DNA of 64,000 nucleotides. Source: Anaerolinea thermophila UNI-1 (lineage in GTDB: Bacteria > Chloroflexota > Anaerolineae > Anaerolineales > Anaerolineaceae). Within the stretch, counting starts at the first letter, position 1. Every line of letters starts with the position of its first letter. The stretch spans positions 620,001 to 684,000 of the forward strand of contig NC_014960.1 of NCBI RefSeq assembly GCF_000199675.1, given 5' to 3'. The notes below the pieces were generated by a model, which saw only the letters and a program-made list of their open reading frames with translations, did no database searches and was not told the origin of the DNA. Positions 25,614 through 34,215 of this stretch are shown one piece after another. The position numbers were made by a program, and so were the translations under genes.

Positions 25614-27091
25614 GGAAGACCTCCCAACACCGCTTGGACATACAGCGAGGGCTGAAGAAGTTGATGGGCGGCTTGCAGGCTTAACGTCATGATGGGATTG
25701 GCAAGCAAACCTAACAGCACGCTCACGAGGACGATTCCACTCACCGCTCCCCAGAGATTGGCGGGCAAGGCGCCTTTTTCCTCCCGTTTGGCAGGTTTCC
25801 AGAAGGCTTCCTGCCAGATTTTGCTCATCGAAAACAGAGTCAACAGGCTCACCGCCAGCGAGACGGCAACAATTGCCCCTTGTTGTACTTCCAGCCCGGC
25901 GCGCACCAGTGCCAGTTTGGCAAAAAAGCCCGAGAAAGGCGGTAACCCTGCCAGCGAAAGGGCGGGGAAGGCGAACAGCAGAGCCATGGCTGGCTGAGTT
26001 TGGGCAAGGTTGCCCAGCGGTTTCAGGTTAAACGTCCCTGTCAGACGCTGTATCATCCCCGAAACCAGAAAGAGTGCGGCTTTGGCAATTACCACGTGCA
26101 GGGTGAAGAAAATCGTCCCTGCCAGTGCCAGCGGAGTGAACAACCCCAGCCCCATGATGAGATAACCAATCTGGCTGATGATGTGAAACGATAGCAAGCG
26201 GCGCAAATCCCACTGGGCGGCGGCGCCCAGCACGCCGGTGACCATAGTGAATCCCGCCAGGATGAGCAGGATAGACTGAAGGATGGTGCCGTTCATGGGG
26301 AAAATCAGCGTGAAGACGCGAAGCATGGCGTACACACCCACCTTGGTCAACAATCCCGAAAACAGCGCCGTGACGGCGATTGGCGGGGTGTGGTAGGATG
26401 CCGGCAGCCAGAAAAACAGCGGGAAGATGGCGGCTTTAATCCCAAAAGCCACCAGGAAAATTGCCGAAAGCACCAGCGGCAGGGTGGAATGCTCCACTTC
26501 GCGAATCTGCACGGCAAGGTCTGCCATGTTCAGCGTGCCGGTCATGCTGTAAGTCAAACCGGCGGCAATCAGGAAAAAGGTGGAGCCAATCAGGTTCAGC
26601 AGGACGTACTTGGTGGCGCCCTCCAATTGCGCGCGGTGACCACCCAGCGCCATCAGCACAAAGGAAGCCATCAGCATCACTTCAAACCACACGTACAGGT
26701 TGAACAAATCACCGGTAGTAAATGCGCCGAAGACTCCCATGAGCAACAGGAAAAACAGAGGGTAAAACCCGTAGCGCGCCTGGGCTTCATCTACTTCGGT
26801 GAGGCTGAAAAGGGCGATGAACCACGCCAGCACGCTGGTCATGGTGACCATCAGGGCACTCAGCAGGTCTATGGTGATGGTGATGCCGAAAGGTGCTCGC
26901 CAGGCTCCCACCTGAATCACAAGGAATTGTTCTTTTTGTACCAGAAGAAGCAGGACAATGGAGAGTGCCACAAAAGAAGTACTGCCAGCCACCCCCAGCC
27001 ATCGCAACACGCGGGTGCGTTGCCAGAAAATTAGCCCCAGAATACCCCAAACCAGTGCCAGGACGATGGGTGCAATGCTCAATCCGTTCAT
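25610..27091 (-). CDS. mnhD: Mrp Na+/H+ antiporter subunit D
   Basis: A 493-residue NuoM/NuoN-like subunit with about 14 membrane helices. The conserved Glu of the helix-5 region lies in F-E-V-M-L-M-A-S-F-V-L, and a helix-7 Lys is in F-G-I-K-A-A-I-F-P-L-F-F-W-L-P. It is one of the two ion-translocating subunits of the complex. It overlaps mnhC and mnhE by 4 bases. Confidence 0.93.
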   Translation of the reverse strand: MNGLSIAPIVLALVWGILGLIFWQRTRVLRWLGVAGSTSFVALSIVLLLLVQKEQFLVIQVGAWRAPFGITITIDLLSALMVTMTSVLAWFIALFSLTEVDEAQARYGFYPLFFLLLMGVFGAFTTGDLFNLYVWFEVMLMASFVLMALGGHRAQLEGATKYVLLNLIGSTFFLIAAGLTYSMTGTLNMADLAVQIREVEHSTLPLVLSAIFLVAFGIKAAIFPLFFWLPASYHTPPIAVTALFSGLLTKVGVYAMLRVFTLIFPMNGTILQSILLILAGFTMVTGVLGAAAQWDLRRLLSFHIISQIGYLIMGLGLFTPLALAGTIFFTLHVVIAKAALFLVSGMIQRLTGTFNLKPLGNLAQTQPAMALLFAFPALSLAGLPPFSGFFAKLALVRAGLEVQQGAIVAVSLAVSLLTLFSMSKIWQEAFWKPAKREEKGALPANLWGAVSGIVLVSVLLGLLANPIMTLSLQAAHQLLQPSLYVQAVLGGLP

Positions 27092-27465
27092 GGTGTGGCT
27101 TCCTCCTCATCTTCCACAGGGGTATCGGTACTGCGCATGTCGTTCATATCGGCATTGCCCAGCGCGCGGTAGGTCTGTTGCATCAGAACAATAGCAAATG
27201 CCGCAACCCCAAAACTGATGACGATGGCGGTGAGGATGAGGGCTTGTGGCACAGGGTCGGCATAGGGCGGAGTGAGGGCATTATTGCCCGGGGAAATCAG
27301 CGGCGGGTGCGCTGGTACCAGCCTGCCAGCGGTGAAGATGATCAGGTTGACCGCGTTGCTGATCATCAACAATCCAATCAGCACCCGTACCAGACTGCGC
27401 CTCAGCATCATGAACAATCCGCCTCCGAACAGCACACCAGCGGTGATGGCAAGTAAGACGTTCAT
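27088..27465 (-). CDS. mnhC: Mrp Na+/H+ antiporter subunit C
   Basis: A 125-residue NuoK-like subunit with three membrane helices and the family L-I-G-L-L-M-I-S-N-A-V-N-L segment (~34-46), followed by the P-D-P-V-P-Q-A-L-I-L-T-A-I-V-I motif. It overlaps both neighbours by 4 bases. Confidence 0.93.
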   Translation of the reverse strand: MNVLLAITAGVLFGGGLFMMLRRSLVRVLIGLLMISNAVNLIIFTAGRLVPAHPPLISPGNNALTPPYADPVPQALILTAIVISFGVAAFAIVLMQQTYRALGNADMNDMRSTDTPVEDEEEATP

Positions 27466-27881
27466 CGTTCCTCCTCCGCAAGGTTCAGCAGGATGTGCAG
27501 GCAGACCCCAATGACCACCAGATACACCCCGATATCGAAGATAAAGGGAGTTCCCAGTTTGCCAATCACGGGTAGAGGTTGTTTGATCCAGAGCCCCGTC
27601 ATGAAGGGCATGCCCATGAACACGGCAGGAAGTCCGCTGAGTACGGCGATGGACAGCCCCAGGGCGATGAGTTTATCGGGAGACAGGGGCAAGAGCGCCC
27701 GTGCGGCATTGGGCGATTCGGCAATGGCATACAGAATGAAGGATGCCGCGGCGACCAGCCCGCCGACAAACCCGCCGCCGACTTCATTGTGTCCACGGAT
27801 GAGCAGGAAAATGGAAAAGATGAGCAACAAAGGCATCAGATAAGACACGGCAACCTGTAGAAGCATGGAACGGGCTTTCAT
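27462..27881 (-). CDS. mnhB: Mrp Na+/H+ antiporter subunit B
   Basis: A 139-residue MnhB subunit with four membrane helices. The R-G-H-N-E-V-G-G-G-F-V-G-G-L segment (~28-41) is the family signature. It overlaps mnhA and mnhC by 4 bases. Confidence 0.93.
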   Translation of the reverse strand: MKARSMLLQVAVSYLMPLLLIFSIFLLIRGHNEVGGGFVGGLVAAASFILYAIAESPNAARALLPLSPDKLIALGLSIAVLSGLPAVFMGMPFMTGLWIKQPLPVIGKLGTPFIFDIGVYLVVIGVCLHILLNLAEEER

Positions 27882-30205
27882 TCGGCTTCCTCCTTTTCCG
27901 GGGTGCGGATGGCTTCGCTTTTTCCGCTCAGTTTCAGCAGGGCAAATACGCCAATCCCCGCCAGTGCCAGCACGGTGATTTCGCCCAGTGTGTCAAAGCC
28001 GCGGAAATCCACCAGAATCACATTGACCACGTTTTTGCCCTGCGCCAGTTTCAAACTGTTCTCCGCATAGAAAGGTGTAACCAGCGAGTCGTGCGGGACT
28101 GCCGAAATGCTCAACACCAGCACGGTGACCAGCACACCGGCGGCAACCGAAACCAACACATCCAACACCGCCGTACGTCCCCCACGGGTGCGGGTGAATT
28201 GCGGCAGGCGGTAAATGACCAGAACAAACAGAATCACCGAAAGGGTTTCAATGGTGAATTGCACCATGGCAAGGTCAGGGGCAGAATAGAGCAGATAAAT
28301 CAGGGCGATGGTGAAGCCAATCATGCCCAGCAACGCCGCCGCCGCCATCCGCGAAGACGTGCGGGTTACGGCAAAGACGCCCGTCAGGATGAGCCCGACC
28401 AGGATGATTTCGTAAAAGCGCGGCGGGGTGAAGGACGCCCAGGGGAGCGGCAGGCTCTGAATCAGAATGGCTCCTACCAGTACCATACCAAACAGGATTG
28501 TGGTCAGCAGATACCTGCGGAAATAGCCGTTTTGCAGGAAATTGGTTTGCACAGTGGCAAAGCGTTTCAATCCTGCCAGCCCGCGCTCGTATCCGCGTTC
28601 AGGGCTGATGGGACTCAGGGCTTGCAAGATGGTTTGCACGGCGTGCTGATAGCGCGTTCGGCTGAATCCCAGCACAGCGCCTATCCCTAAGGTAAGGGCG
28701 CTCAATGCCAGCATGGGTGTCCAGCCGTGCCAGAGGGAGAGTTTGACCGGCGTGCTTTTGAGCAGCGCTGCCTCTACAGCAGGTTGCACCAGGGCTTTGG
28801 AAGCCACGCTCGGAAGCAATCCAAGGGTGAGGGAAATCAGCGCAAGAATCAGCGGCGGAAGCCACAGGAAGACGTCCTCACCGTGCGCTTCGGCAGTTTT
28901 CTCGCCGGATTTTGTCCAGAAAGGCAGGAAGGCAACCCAGAGACCCACAGCCGTCAACTCTGCAAGGGCAATCAGGACAATAAGGGTATTCCCGCCGCTG
29001 GCGCTTTCCAGCGAGGCTTCGTAGATCAGTTCTTTGGAGATAAAGCCCAGTGCCGGCGGAATGCCCAGCATGGAAATCCCCGCCAGCGCCGCCGCAAGCG
29101 CAGTGAGGGGCATTTTGCCCGCCAGCGCATTCAATCGGTTGATGTCGCGGGTGTGTGTGCTGTGGTCAATTCCGCCTGCTACAAAGAAGAGCGCGCCTTT
29201 ATACAGGGCATGTGCCAGAATGAGCGCCATGGCGCTTTTAATTGCCAGGGAATCCCCCAGTCCGATTAAAAACATCATGGTCCCCAGCGAAGCCACGGTG
29301 GTGTATGCCAGCAGGCGCTTCAGGTCGGTTTGTGCCAGTGCCAGCATCGCCCCAGCCAGCAGGGTTGCCAATCCAAACAGGGTGAGCAGGGTGTGCCATG
29401 CAGGTGTCCCGCCGAGCGCAGGGGTCAGGCGCGCCAGCAGGTACACCCCCGCCTTCACCATGGTAGCCGAGTGCAGGTAAGCGCTGACCGGGGTGGGCGC
29501 CGCCATGGCTCCGGGCAACCAGAAATGGAAGGGGAACTGAGCACTTTTGGTAAACGCCCCTGCCAGAATGAGCAGTAGCACCGGCAGAGACAACCTGCTT
29601 TGAACAATCCAGTTTCCTTGAGAGTTGATGACCGATAACCTGTTGGAACCGGTGATGAGCGCCAGTCCTACCAACCCGGCGAGCAACGCCAGCCCGCCCC
29701 CTGCGGTGACCAGCAGGGCTTGCAGGGCGGCTTTGCGGGCTTTTTCCTCATGATGTTCCAGTCCAATCAGCAGGAAGGAAGAAATGCTGGTGAGTTCCCA
29801 GAAAATGAAAAGCAGGAAAATGTCCTCGCTCCACACCACCCCCAGCATGGCAGTCATGAACAGAAATAGAAACCCGTAAAAGCGGTTTTCCTGAGGGTGA
29901 TGATGAAGATAGCCGTGCGCATACAGCACCACCAGCGCGCCAATCCCGCTGATGAGCATGCCGAATAACCAACCCAAGCCGTCTATTCTTAAGGAAAGAT
30001 TGACTCCAAGAGAAGATACCCATGGAATGGAAACTTCCACGGCAGACTGCTTTTGAATCAACTCGCTGGCGTTCCATAAAAGCGCCAGTGCCGCCAGAGG
30101 ATAAGCGAGGAAGAACGGTAAACTCCATTCCCGCAAAAAGCGGCGCATCCATGGGGCGGTGAAAGTCAGCAGAAATCCTGTCAAGAGAAGCAAGGCAAAT
30201 TCCAT
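27878..30205 (-). CDS. mnhA: Mrp Na+/H+ antiporter subunit A
   Basis: A 775-residue NuoL-like subunit fused at its C-terminus to the MbhD/E-like part seen in group 1 Mrp systems (ends ~residue 600 onward: L-L-Y-S-A-P-D-L-A-M-V-Q-F-T-I-E-T). The core has F-W-E-L-T-S-I-S-S-F-L-L-I-G and F-P-F-H-F-W-L-P-G-A-M-A-A-P-T-P-V-S-A-Y-L-H-S. The full seven-subunit set in order A-G is present, so the complex should be functional in Na+/H+ exchange. The ATG at 30205 (CGGAG 10 bases upstream) is preferred over a longer frame opening at 30292. Confidence 0.93.
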   Translation of the reverse strand: MEFALLLLTGFLLTFTAPWMRRFLREWSLPFFLAYPLAALALLWNASELIQKQSAVEVSIPWVSSLGVNLSLRIDGLGWLFGMLISGIGALVVLYAHGYLHHHPQENRFYGFLFLFMTAMLGVVWSEDIFLLFIFWELTSISSFLLIGLEHHEEKARKAALQALLVTAGGGLALLAGLVGLALITGSNRLSVINSQGNWIVQSRLSLPVLLLILAGAFTKSAQFPFHFWLPGAMAAPTPVSAYLHSATMVKAGVYLLARLTPALGGTPAWHTLLTLFGLATLLAGAMLALAQTDLKRLLAYTTVASLGTMMFLIGLGDSLAIKSAMALILAHALYKGALFFVAGGIDHSTHTRDINRLNALAGKMPLTALAAALAGISMLGIPPALGFISKELIYEASLESASGGNTLIVLIALAELTAVGLWVAFLPFWTKSGEKTAEAHGEDVFLWLPPLILALISLTLGLLPSVASKALVQPAVEAALLKSTPVKLSLWHGWTPMLALSALTLGIGAVLGFSRTRYQHAVQTILQALSPISPERGYERGLAGLKRFATVQTNFLQNGYFRRYLLTTILFGMVLVGAILIQSLPLPWASFTPPRFYEIILVGLILTGVFAVTRTSSRMAAAALLGMIGFTIALIYLLYSAPDLAMVQFTIETLSVILFVLVIYRLPQFTRTRGGRTAVLDVLVSVAAGVLVTVLVLSISAVPHDSLVTPFYAENSLKLAQGKNVVNVILVDFRGFDTLGEITVLALAGIGVFALLKLSGKSEAIRTPEKEEAE

Positions 30206-30234
30206 GGCGTTTTCTCCGAAGAATGGTTGTTTAT

Positions 30235-30263
30235 ATCTTACAGAAAACAAGATGTCTATGCAA
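30235..30263 (-). promoter_or_regulatory. candidate promoter and operator of the Mrp operon
   Basis: On the - strand: TTGCAT (30258-30263), a 17-base spacer and TAAGAT (30235-30240). Spanning the -10 and spacer on the + strand is the inverted repeat ATCTTacagaaaacAAGAT (30235-30253), which contains an ACAGAAAA core also found at the perR and ferritin promoters. Confidence 0.45.
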
Positions 30264-30307
30264 CTTTTTATAGAATCCAGGTAATGAAACACCTGCTGGT
30301 ATTTGGA

Positions 30308-30341
30308 TATAATACGGTATAATTCTTTACAGAAAATCTTT
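30308..30341 (+). promoter_or_regulatory. perR promoter region with shared operator motif
   Basis: Two perfect TATAAT boxes (30308-30313 and 30318-30323) are followed by ACAGAAAATCTTT (30329-30341). The same 13 bases occur in reverse orientation at 30863-30875 in the ferritin promoter. A regulator bound here would cover the expected start site. Confidence 0.5.
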
Positions 30342-30362
30342 TTCTCGAAAGAATAAAACCGT

Positions 30363-30818
30363 ATGAAAGACCCTGAACAGCGTTTTCAAGAATTGATGCA
30401 AAAATTGCGCAGTCGCGAGTACCGCTTAACCCCTCAACGGGTGGCGTTGATTCGTTTGCTGGCATCCAGCGAAGGACATCCAGACGCGGCTGAACTGTAC
30501 CGCCGTTTGCTGGAGCAGTTTCCCACCACCAGCCTGGCTACCGTATACAAGACCCTGAATCTGCTCAAAGAGATGGGCGAAGTGCTGGAAATTGAAATTG
30601 ATGGCATTGGGGGCGAAGGCAGTCGTTTTGACGGCAATGATCCTACTCCGCATCCGCATCTGATCTGTGTGCGTTGTCATCGCATTCTGGATGGGCAGGT
30701 CAGTTTGACCGAAGAGATTCTGCAAGCCGTGCAGGGGCAGTCGGGCTATCGGGTGATCAGCCATCGGCTGGATTTTTACGGTATTTGCCCCGAATGTCAG
30801 GCGCAGGGTGCCAATTGA
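30363..30818 (+). CDS. perR: PerR-like Fur-family metalloregulator
   Basis: A 151-residue Fur-family repressor. The winged helix is N-terminal (R-L-T-P-Q-R at 21-26, A-T-V-Y-K-T-L at 59-65). The regulatory metal site can be read as H39, D90, H97, H99 and D110; Asp at 90 and 110 resembles PerR (Fur usually has Glu at the latter). The structural Zn site is C102-x2-C105 plus C142-x2-C145. It most likely senses peroxide through Fe-catalysed His oxidation, with Fur or Zur as alternatives. The gene is divergent from mrp and directly upstream of a ferritin-like gene. No good Shine-Dalgarno precedes the ATG. Confidence 0.82.
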   Translation: MKDPEQRFQELMQKLRSREYRLTPQRVALIRLLASSEGHPDAAELYRRLLEQFPTTSLATVYKTLNLLKEMGEVLEIEIDGIGGEGSRFDGNDPTPHPHLICVRCHRILDGQVSLTEEILQAVQGQSGYRVISHRLDFYGICPECQAQGAN

Positions 30819-30842
30819 GCAGAAATTTTAAGGTTTCTATTG

Positions 30843-30881
30843 GAAAATCATTATCCAAAAATAAAGATTTTCTGTTATAAT
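30843..30881 (+). promoter_or_regulatory. ferritin-like gene promoter with operator-like sites
   Basis: An extended -10, TGTTATAAT (30873-30881). Immediately upstream and overlapping its TG is AAAGATTTTCTGT (30863-30875), the exact reverse complement of the motif in the perR promoter. At 30843-30855 lies GAAAATCATTATC, which matches 12 of 13 bases of the right part of the classical Fur box. Confidence 0.55.
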
Positions 30882-30918
30882 AGGTGCAGTTCAATTGAGT
30901 TTGTAAATGGAGGATACC

Positions 30919-31344
30919 ATGGATAAAGAAACCTTAATTGCTCACCTGAATGAAGACCTGGCTGGCGAACTTGGAGCCATCATTCAGTACATCACCTACG
31001 CCGCCAAAGCCAGTGGACCGTTCCGCCCGCAACTGGCGCAGTTTTTCCTTGCCGAGGTGCCCGATGAGCAACTGCACGCGCAGTTCCTTGCCAACAAAAT
31101 TGTAGCCCTGGGCGGGGAACCGACCACTACCCCCCGCCCGGTACCGCCTGCGCGCAATAACCGCGAAATGCTGGAAGCCGTGCTGGAAGCCGAGCGCAAA
31201 GCCCGCGCCGATTACACCCGCCGCGCCGAAGAAGCCGAAGCCTTTGGCGACAAAGGCTTAGCCGTGCAGTTGGAGAACATGGTGCTGGACGAGAGCAATC
31301 ACGCCGAAGAAACCGAGCGCATTCTGCGTGAGTGGCATCTCTAA
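30919..31344 (+). CDS. ferritin-like diiron protein
   Basis: A 141-residue four-helix ferritin-like protein related to bacterioferritin/rubrerythrin-type domains. Two E-x-x-H motifs (D-E-Q-L-H-A near residue 50 and D-E-S-N-H-A near 125) plus Glu residues near 16 and 88 can form the diiron site. The start ATG 30919 follows GGAGGA; an ATG 12 bases upstream overlaps that site and is unlikely. It probably stores iron or removes peroxide, in line with control by the adjacent PerR-like protein. Confidence 0.8.
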   Translation: MDKETLIAHLNEDLAGELGAIIQYITYAAKASGPFRPQLAQFFLAEVPDEQLHAQFLANKIVALGGEPTTTPRPVPPARNNREMLEAVLEAERKARADYTRRAEEAEAFGDKGLAVQLENMVLDESNHAEETERILREWHL

Positions 31345-31371
31345 TTGGAACTTTAATTTCTATTAGCAGGG

Positions 31372-31408
31372 CAGGCTGTTTGACAAGGCTTCAGACAGCC
31401 TGTTTTAT
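31372..31408 (+). terminator. terminator of the ferritin-like gene
   Basis: CAGGCTGT pairs with ACAGCCTG, with an inner TTGA/TCAG part, followed by TTTTATTATT. It lies 27 bases after the stop. Confidence 0.8.
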
Positions 31409-31494
31409 TATTACAAAATTGGGTATACAATAAGTTCATAAGGCGGGAGAGAGATTGTCTCATTCCTTGTTAATTTTTTCAGGGAGGTGTGTTT

Positions 31495-31938
31495 ATGTGG
31501 AAAGAGTTCAAAGAGTTTGCTCTGCGCGGTAATGTGATTGATCTGGCTGTGGGTATCATCATCGGTGGGGCATTTGGCAAAGTGGTCAGTTCACTGGTCA
31601 ACGACATCATCATGCCGCCCATAGGACTGCTTCTGGGGAAGATTAATTTCTCCGACCTGTTCCTGGATTTGTCCGGCACTCATCCTGCCTCATTAAGCGC
31701 CGCCCGGGATGCCGGCGTGCCGGTGCTGGCGTACGGCAGTTTCATCCAATCGCTGGTGGATTTTCTCATCGTTGCCTTTGCTATCTTTCTGCTGGTTCGA
31801 GCAGTGAACCGTTTACGTGTGCTGAAACCGGAACCTGCCGCTCCGCCGGCAGAGCCAACCACCAAAGAATGTCCGTACTGTCTCTCCACCATTCCCATCA
31901 AAGCCACCCGCTGTCCACATTGCACTTCGCAGTTATAA
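31495..31938 (+). CDS. mscL: large-conductance mechanosensitive channel with C-terminal zinc ribbon
   Basis: A 147-residue MscL. The N-terminal amphipathic start (W-K-E-F-K-E-F-A-L-R-G-N-V-I-D-L-A-V-G-I-I-I-G) and the two membrane helices are canonical; it relieves turgor on osmotic downshock. Instead of the usual C-terminal helical bundle alone, the protein ends in C-P-Y-C...C-P-H-C, a short zinc-ribbon-like tail (residues ~124-145). The GGGAGG motif places the start at ATG 31495 rather than GTG 31489. Confidence 0.93.
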   Translation: MWKEFKEFALRGNVIDLAVGIIIGGAFGKVVSSLVNDIIMPPIGLLLGKINFSDLFLDLSGTHPASLSAARDAGVPVLAYGSFIQSLVDFLIVAFAIFLLVRAVNRLRVLKPEPAAPPAEPTTKECPYCLSTIPIKATRCPHCTSQL

Positions 31939-31945
31939 GTGAAAG

Positions 31946-31990
31946 AAATTCCCCCCGCAACGAAGTCGGCTGTGCGGGGGGAAATCTTTT
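31946..31990. terminator. bidirectional hairpin between mscL and the ddl-like gene
   Basis: A 9-bp stem CCCCCCGCA / TGCGGGGGG with a 13-base loop, flanked by AAATT on the left and AAATCTTTT on the right. It lies between the convergent ends of mscL and the ATP-grasp gene. Confidence 0.7.
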
Positions 31991-32006
31991 CTTGTGGGCA
32001 AGGGAT

Positions 32007-33209
32007 TTACTTGAAAATCATCGGCGCCGGCTGGAAGGTGTGGTGATGCGCCTGCAGAGGCACATGAATTGCCTGGGGAGCCTCTTCCAGTAATCCCCAG
32101 CGGGATGCGCCCAGATAGAGGATTTCCAGAATTAAATCGCGGTACGAAAGCCCTTCTGCCTGAGCAATCACACAAAGGTCGCTGAAGCCGGGGGTTAGAC
32201 CGGGCAGGGTGTTGATCTCCAGCAGGCGGGGGTTGCCGTGGGCGTCCAGACGAACATCCACGCGGGAAACATCCAGCGCGCCGATGGCGTTATGGGCGCG
32301 GATTGCCAGCGTCCATAATTTCTCTGCCAGGTCTGGCTCTACCTGCGCCGGGCAGATAAAGCCGGGCACACCTTCTTCGCCGGGGTGCAGTGTTTTGGCG
32401 GCGTAGCCGTACACCCCTGGGGTGACCGTGTTGCTGTTGTCCACTTCCAGAATGGGGAAGCGGTGAAAGCCGTCGGCACGGTACAGATGCGGTTTAGGCG
32501 ACCAGCGGCGGGCATCGGCGCGTCCCAGCACCCCCACGGTAAATTCCCGTCCGGGCAGGTAGGTTTCTACCAGCGCCGGTTGATGATAGGCTTCAATCAC
32601 CCACTTCACTCGTCGGCGCAGTTGGTTTTCATTGTAAACAATCGAGCCTTCATCCATGCCCATGCCGGTGCCTTCGCGGGCGGGTTTAACGAACAGCGGG
32701 AAGGATAGATCCGCTTCCAGCGGTTCGTCGCCAGTGATAAATTCCTGGAAGGACGCGGTGGGAATGCCCAGATTGCGCCAGATGCGCTTGGTCATGGTTT
32801 TGTCCAACCCCAAGGCATTAGCAAGTACTCGCGAGGCGGTGTAAGGAATGCCCAGCATCTCCAGTAGGGCAGGAACCTGCGCTTCGCGGGCATCGCCGAT
32901 GATGCCTTCGGCGATATTGAAGCAAATATCCGGCTGATATTCGCGCAAACTGTCTAAAAGCGTATGGTCGGCGGAGAGAAAGCGGGTGGTATGTCCGTCA
33001 CTTTCGATGGCTGATTGAATGGCTTCGATGGTTTCTTTGCGGTCGAATTCCGCGCCGGCGTCGGGAGGGGCTTGGATCGGCAACGCAGTTTCCCCCTTCA
33101 CGTTCGCGATCACTGCCACTCGCCAGGGGCGTGCCGGTCGCGGACGGCTACTTGGAGGCTTTTCCGGGTCGGGATCCAATTCTTCCTGGATGAAAATTGT
33201 GGTATCCAT
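32007..33209 (-). CDS. D-alanine--D-alanine ligase-like ATP-grasp protein
   Basis: A 400-residue ATP-grasp enzyme. The N-terminal domain resembles Ddl (C-F-N-I-A-E-G-I-x-G-D-A-R-E-A-Q-V-P-A-L-L-E), and the ATP-grasp core has F-P-L-F-V-K-P-A-R-E-G-T-G-M-G, the E-T-Y-L-P-G-R-E-F-T-V-G-V-L-G strand and the metal site L-L-E-I-N-T-L-P-G-L-T-P-G-F-S. The first ~30 residues are an acidic/Pro-rich extension and the C-terminal His-rich tail (HVPLQAHHHTF) is unusual. It differs from true Ddl at the H-G-x-x-G-E-D-G loop (here A-E-G-I-I-G-D-A), so it could ligate D-Ala-D-Ala or another amino-acid pair. Confidence 0.75.
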   Translation of the reverse strand: MDTTIFIQEELDPDPEKPPSSRPRPARPWRVAVIANVKGETALPIQAPPDAGAEFDRKETIEAIQSAIESDGHTTRFLSADHTLLDSLREYQPDICFNIAEGIIGDAREAQVPALLEMLGIPYTASRVLANALGLDKTMTKRIWRNLGIPTASFQEFITGDEPLEADLSFPLFVKPAREGTGMGMDEGSIVYNENQLRRRVKWVIEAYHQPALVETYLPGREFTVGVLGRADARRWSPKPHLYRADGFHRFPILEVDNSNTVTPGVYGYAAKTLHPGEEGVPGFICPAQVEPDLAEKLWTLAIRAHNAIGALDVSRVDVRLDAHGNPRLLEINTLPGLTPGFSDLCVIAQAEGLSYRDLILEILYLGASRWGLLEEAPQAIHVPLQAHHHTFQPAPMIFK

Positions 33210-33318
33210 GGTTTCCTCTTCTTGTTCTCAAAAAAATGTGATGAAGATTTCTTCGTCAAGCGAGGGATTATAACACCAATCCAAATTTGTCAAGGGGGAT
33301 TTTTCTGTCAAGAAAGGG

Positions 33319-33324
33319 TAAAAT
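33319..33324 (+). promoter_or_regulatory. -10 box adjacent to a start codon
   Basis: TAAAAT ends 6 bases before ATG 33331. The only purine-rich stretch (AAAGGG) lies 12 or more bases from the ATG, too far for a normal ribosome site, so the mRNA may be leaderless. Confidence 0.35.
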
Positions 33325-33330
33325 TAACCC

Positions 33331-34215
33331 ATGCACTTCGGCGTCATTCTCCCCAATTATGGTGCGGGTTCTGGGCGGCTCGCCGTGCTGGACACGGCAT
33401 TACTCGCGGAAGCCCTGGGCTTTCCATCGGTGTGGACAACCGACCATCTGGCATTACCTGTGGGCGATGCCGAGCGCTTTACTCCCCTGCTGGAAGCGCT
33501 GACCACTCTGGCGTATCTGGCGGGCAGTACGGCGCGGGTTAAACTGGGGGTATCGGCGCTGGTCTTGCCCCAGCGTAACCCGTTAGAGGTAGCCCGCGAA
33601 GTGGCAACGCTGGACGTGCTTTCCGGCGGCAGGGTCGTGCTGGCGGCGGGCATCGGCTGGTCGCAGGGGGAGTACGCCAACCTGGGGTATTCCTTTACCA
33701 ATCGAGGCAAGCGCATGGAAGAAGCCCTGCAGGTGTTGCGCACCTGCTGGCGTGGTAACCGTGTGGTTTCCTATCAGGGCAGGTACTACCGCTTTGAGAA
33801 GGTGGATTTTGCCCCTGCGCCCATTCAGGCAGGTGGTCCGCCCTTGTGGGTGGCGGGAAATTCTCCCGCAGCACTGAGACGCGCCCTGCGTCTGGCAGAT
33901 GGCTGGCATCCGGTGGGCTTGTCCCCCGATGTGCTGGCGGGACAACTGGCAAAGGTGCGCCCTTTGCTGGCAAACCGCCCCTTTACCGTGGCGGTGCGCC
34001 TCAGCGTGGCATGGGGGCATGAAACTGCAGAGGGTGGAGCGTTGGCAGGTTCTCCCGAACAAATTCTGGAAATGTTGCGCCTGTATCAGTCTTCGGGGGC
34101 GACTGCCTTTCTTTTACACTTCCTTGCCGAAAACCAGAGCGAGCGCGAGCGGGTCATGCGCGCTTTTGCCCGTGAAATCCTTCCGCACTTCCCGCGCGAT
34201 GTGGAGATGGGATGA
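33331..34215 (+). CDS. LLM-class (F420-type) flavin-dependent oxidoreductase
   Basis: A 294-residue luciferase-like TIM-barrel oxidoreductase. The N-terminal M-H-F-G-V-I-L-P-N-Y-G start, the T-T-D-H-L segment (~41-45) and the S-G-G-R-V-V-L-A-A-G-I-G-W motif (~97-109) are typical of F420-dependent or FMN-dependent LLM enzymes; F420 use is inferred, since Chloroflexota often make F420. The substrate is unknown. It overlaps the next gene by 4 bases. Confidence 0.85.
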   Translation: MHFGVILPNYGAGSGRLAVLDTALLAEALGFPSVWTTDHLALPVGDAERFTPLLEALTTLAYLAGSTARVKLGVSALVLPQRNPLEVAREVATLDVLSGGRVVLAAGIGWSQGEYANLGYSFTNRGKRMEEALQVLRTCWRGNRVVSYQGRYYRFEKVDFAPAPIQAGGPPLWVAGNSPAALRRALRLADGWHPVGLSPDVLAGQLAKVRPLLANRPFTVAVRLSVAWGHETAEGGALAGSPEQILEMLRLYQSSGATAFLLHFLAENQSERERVMRAFAREILPHFPRDVEMG

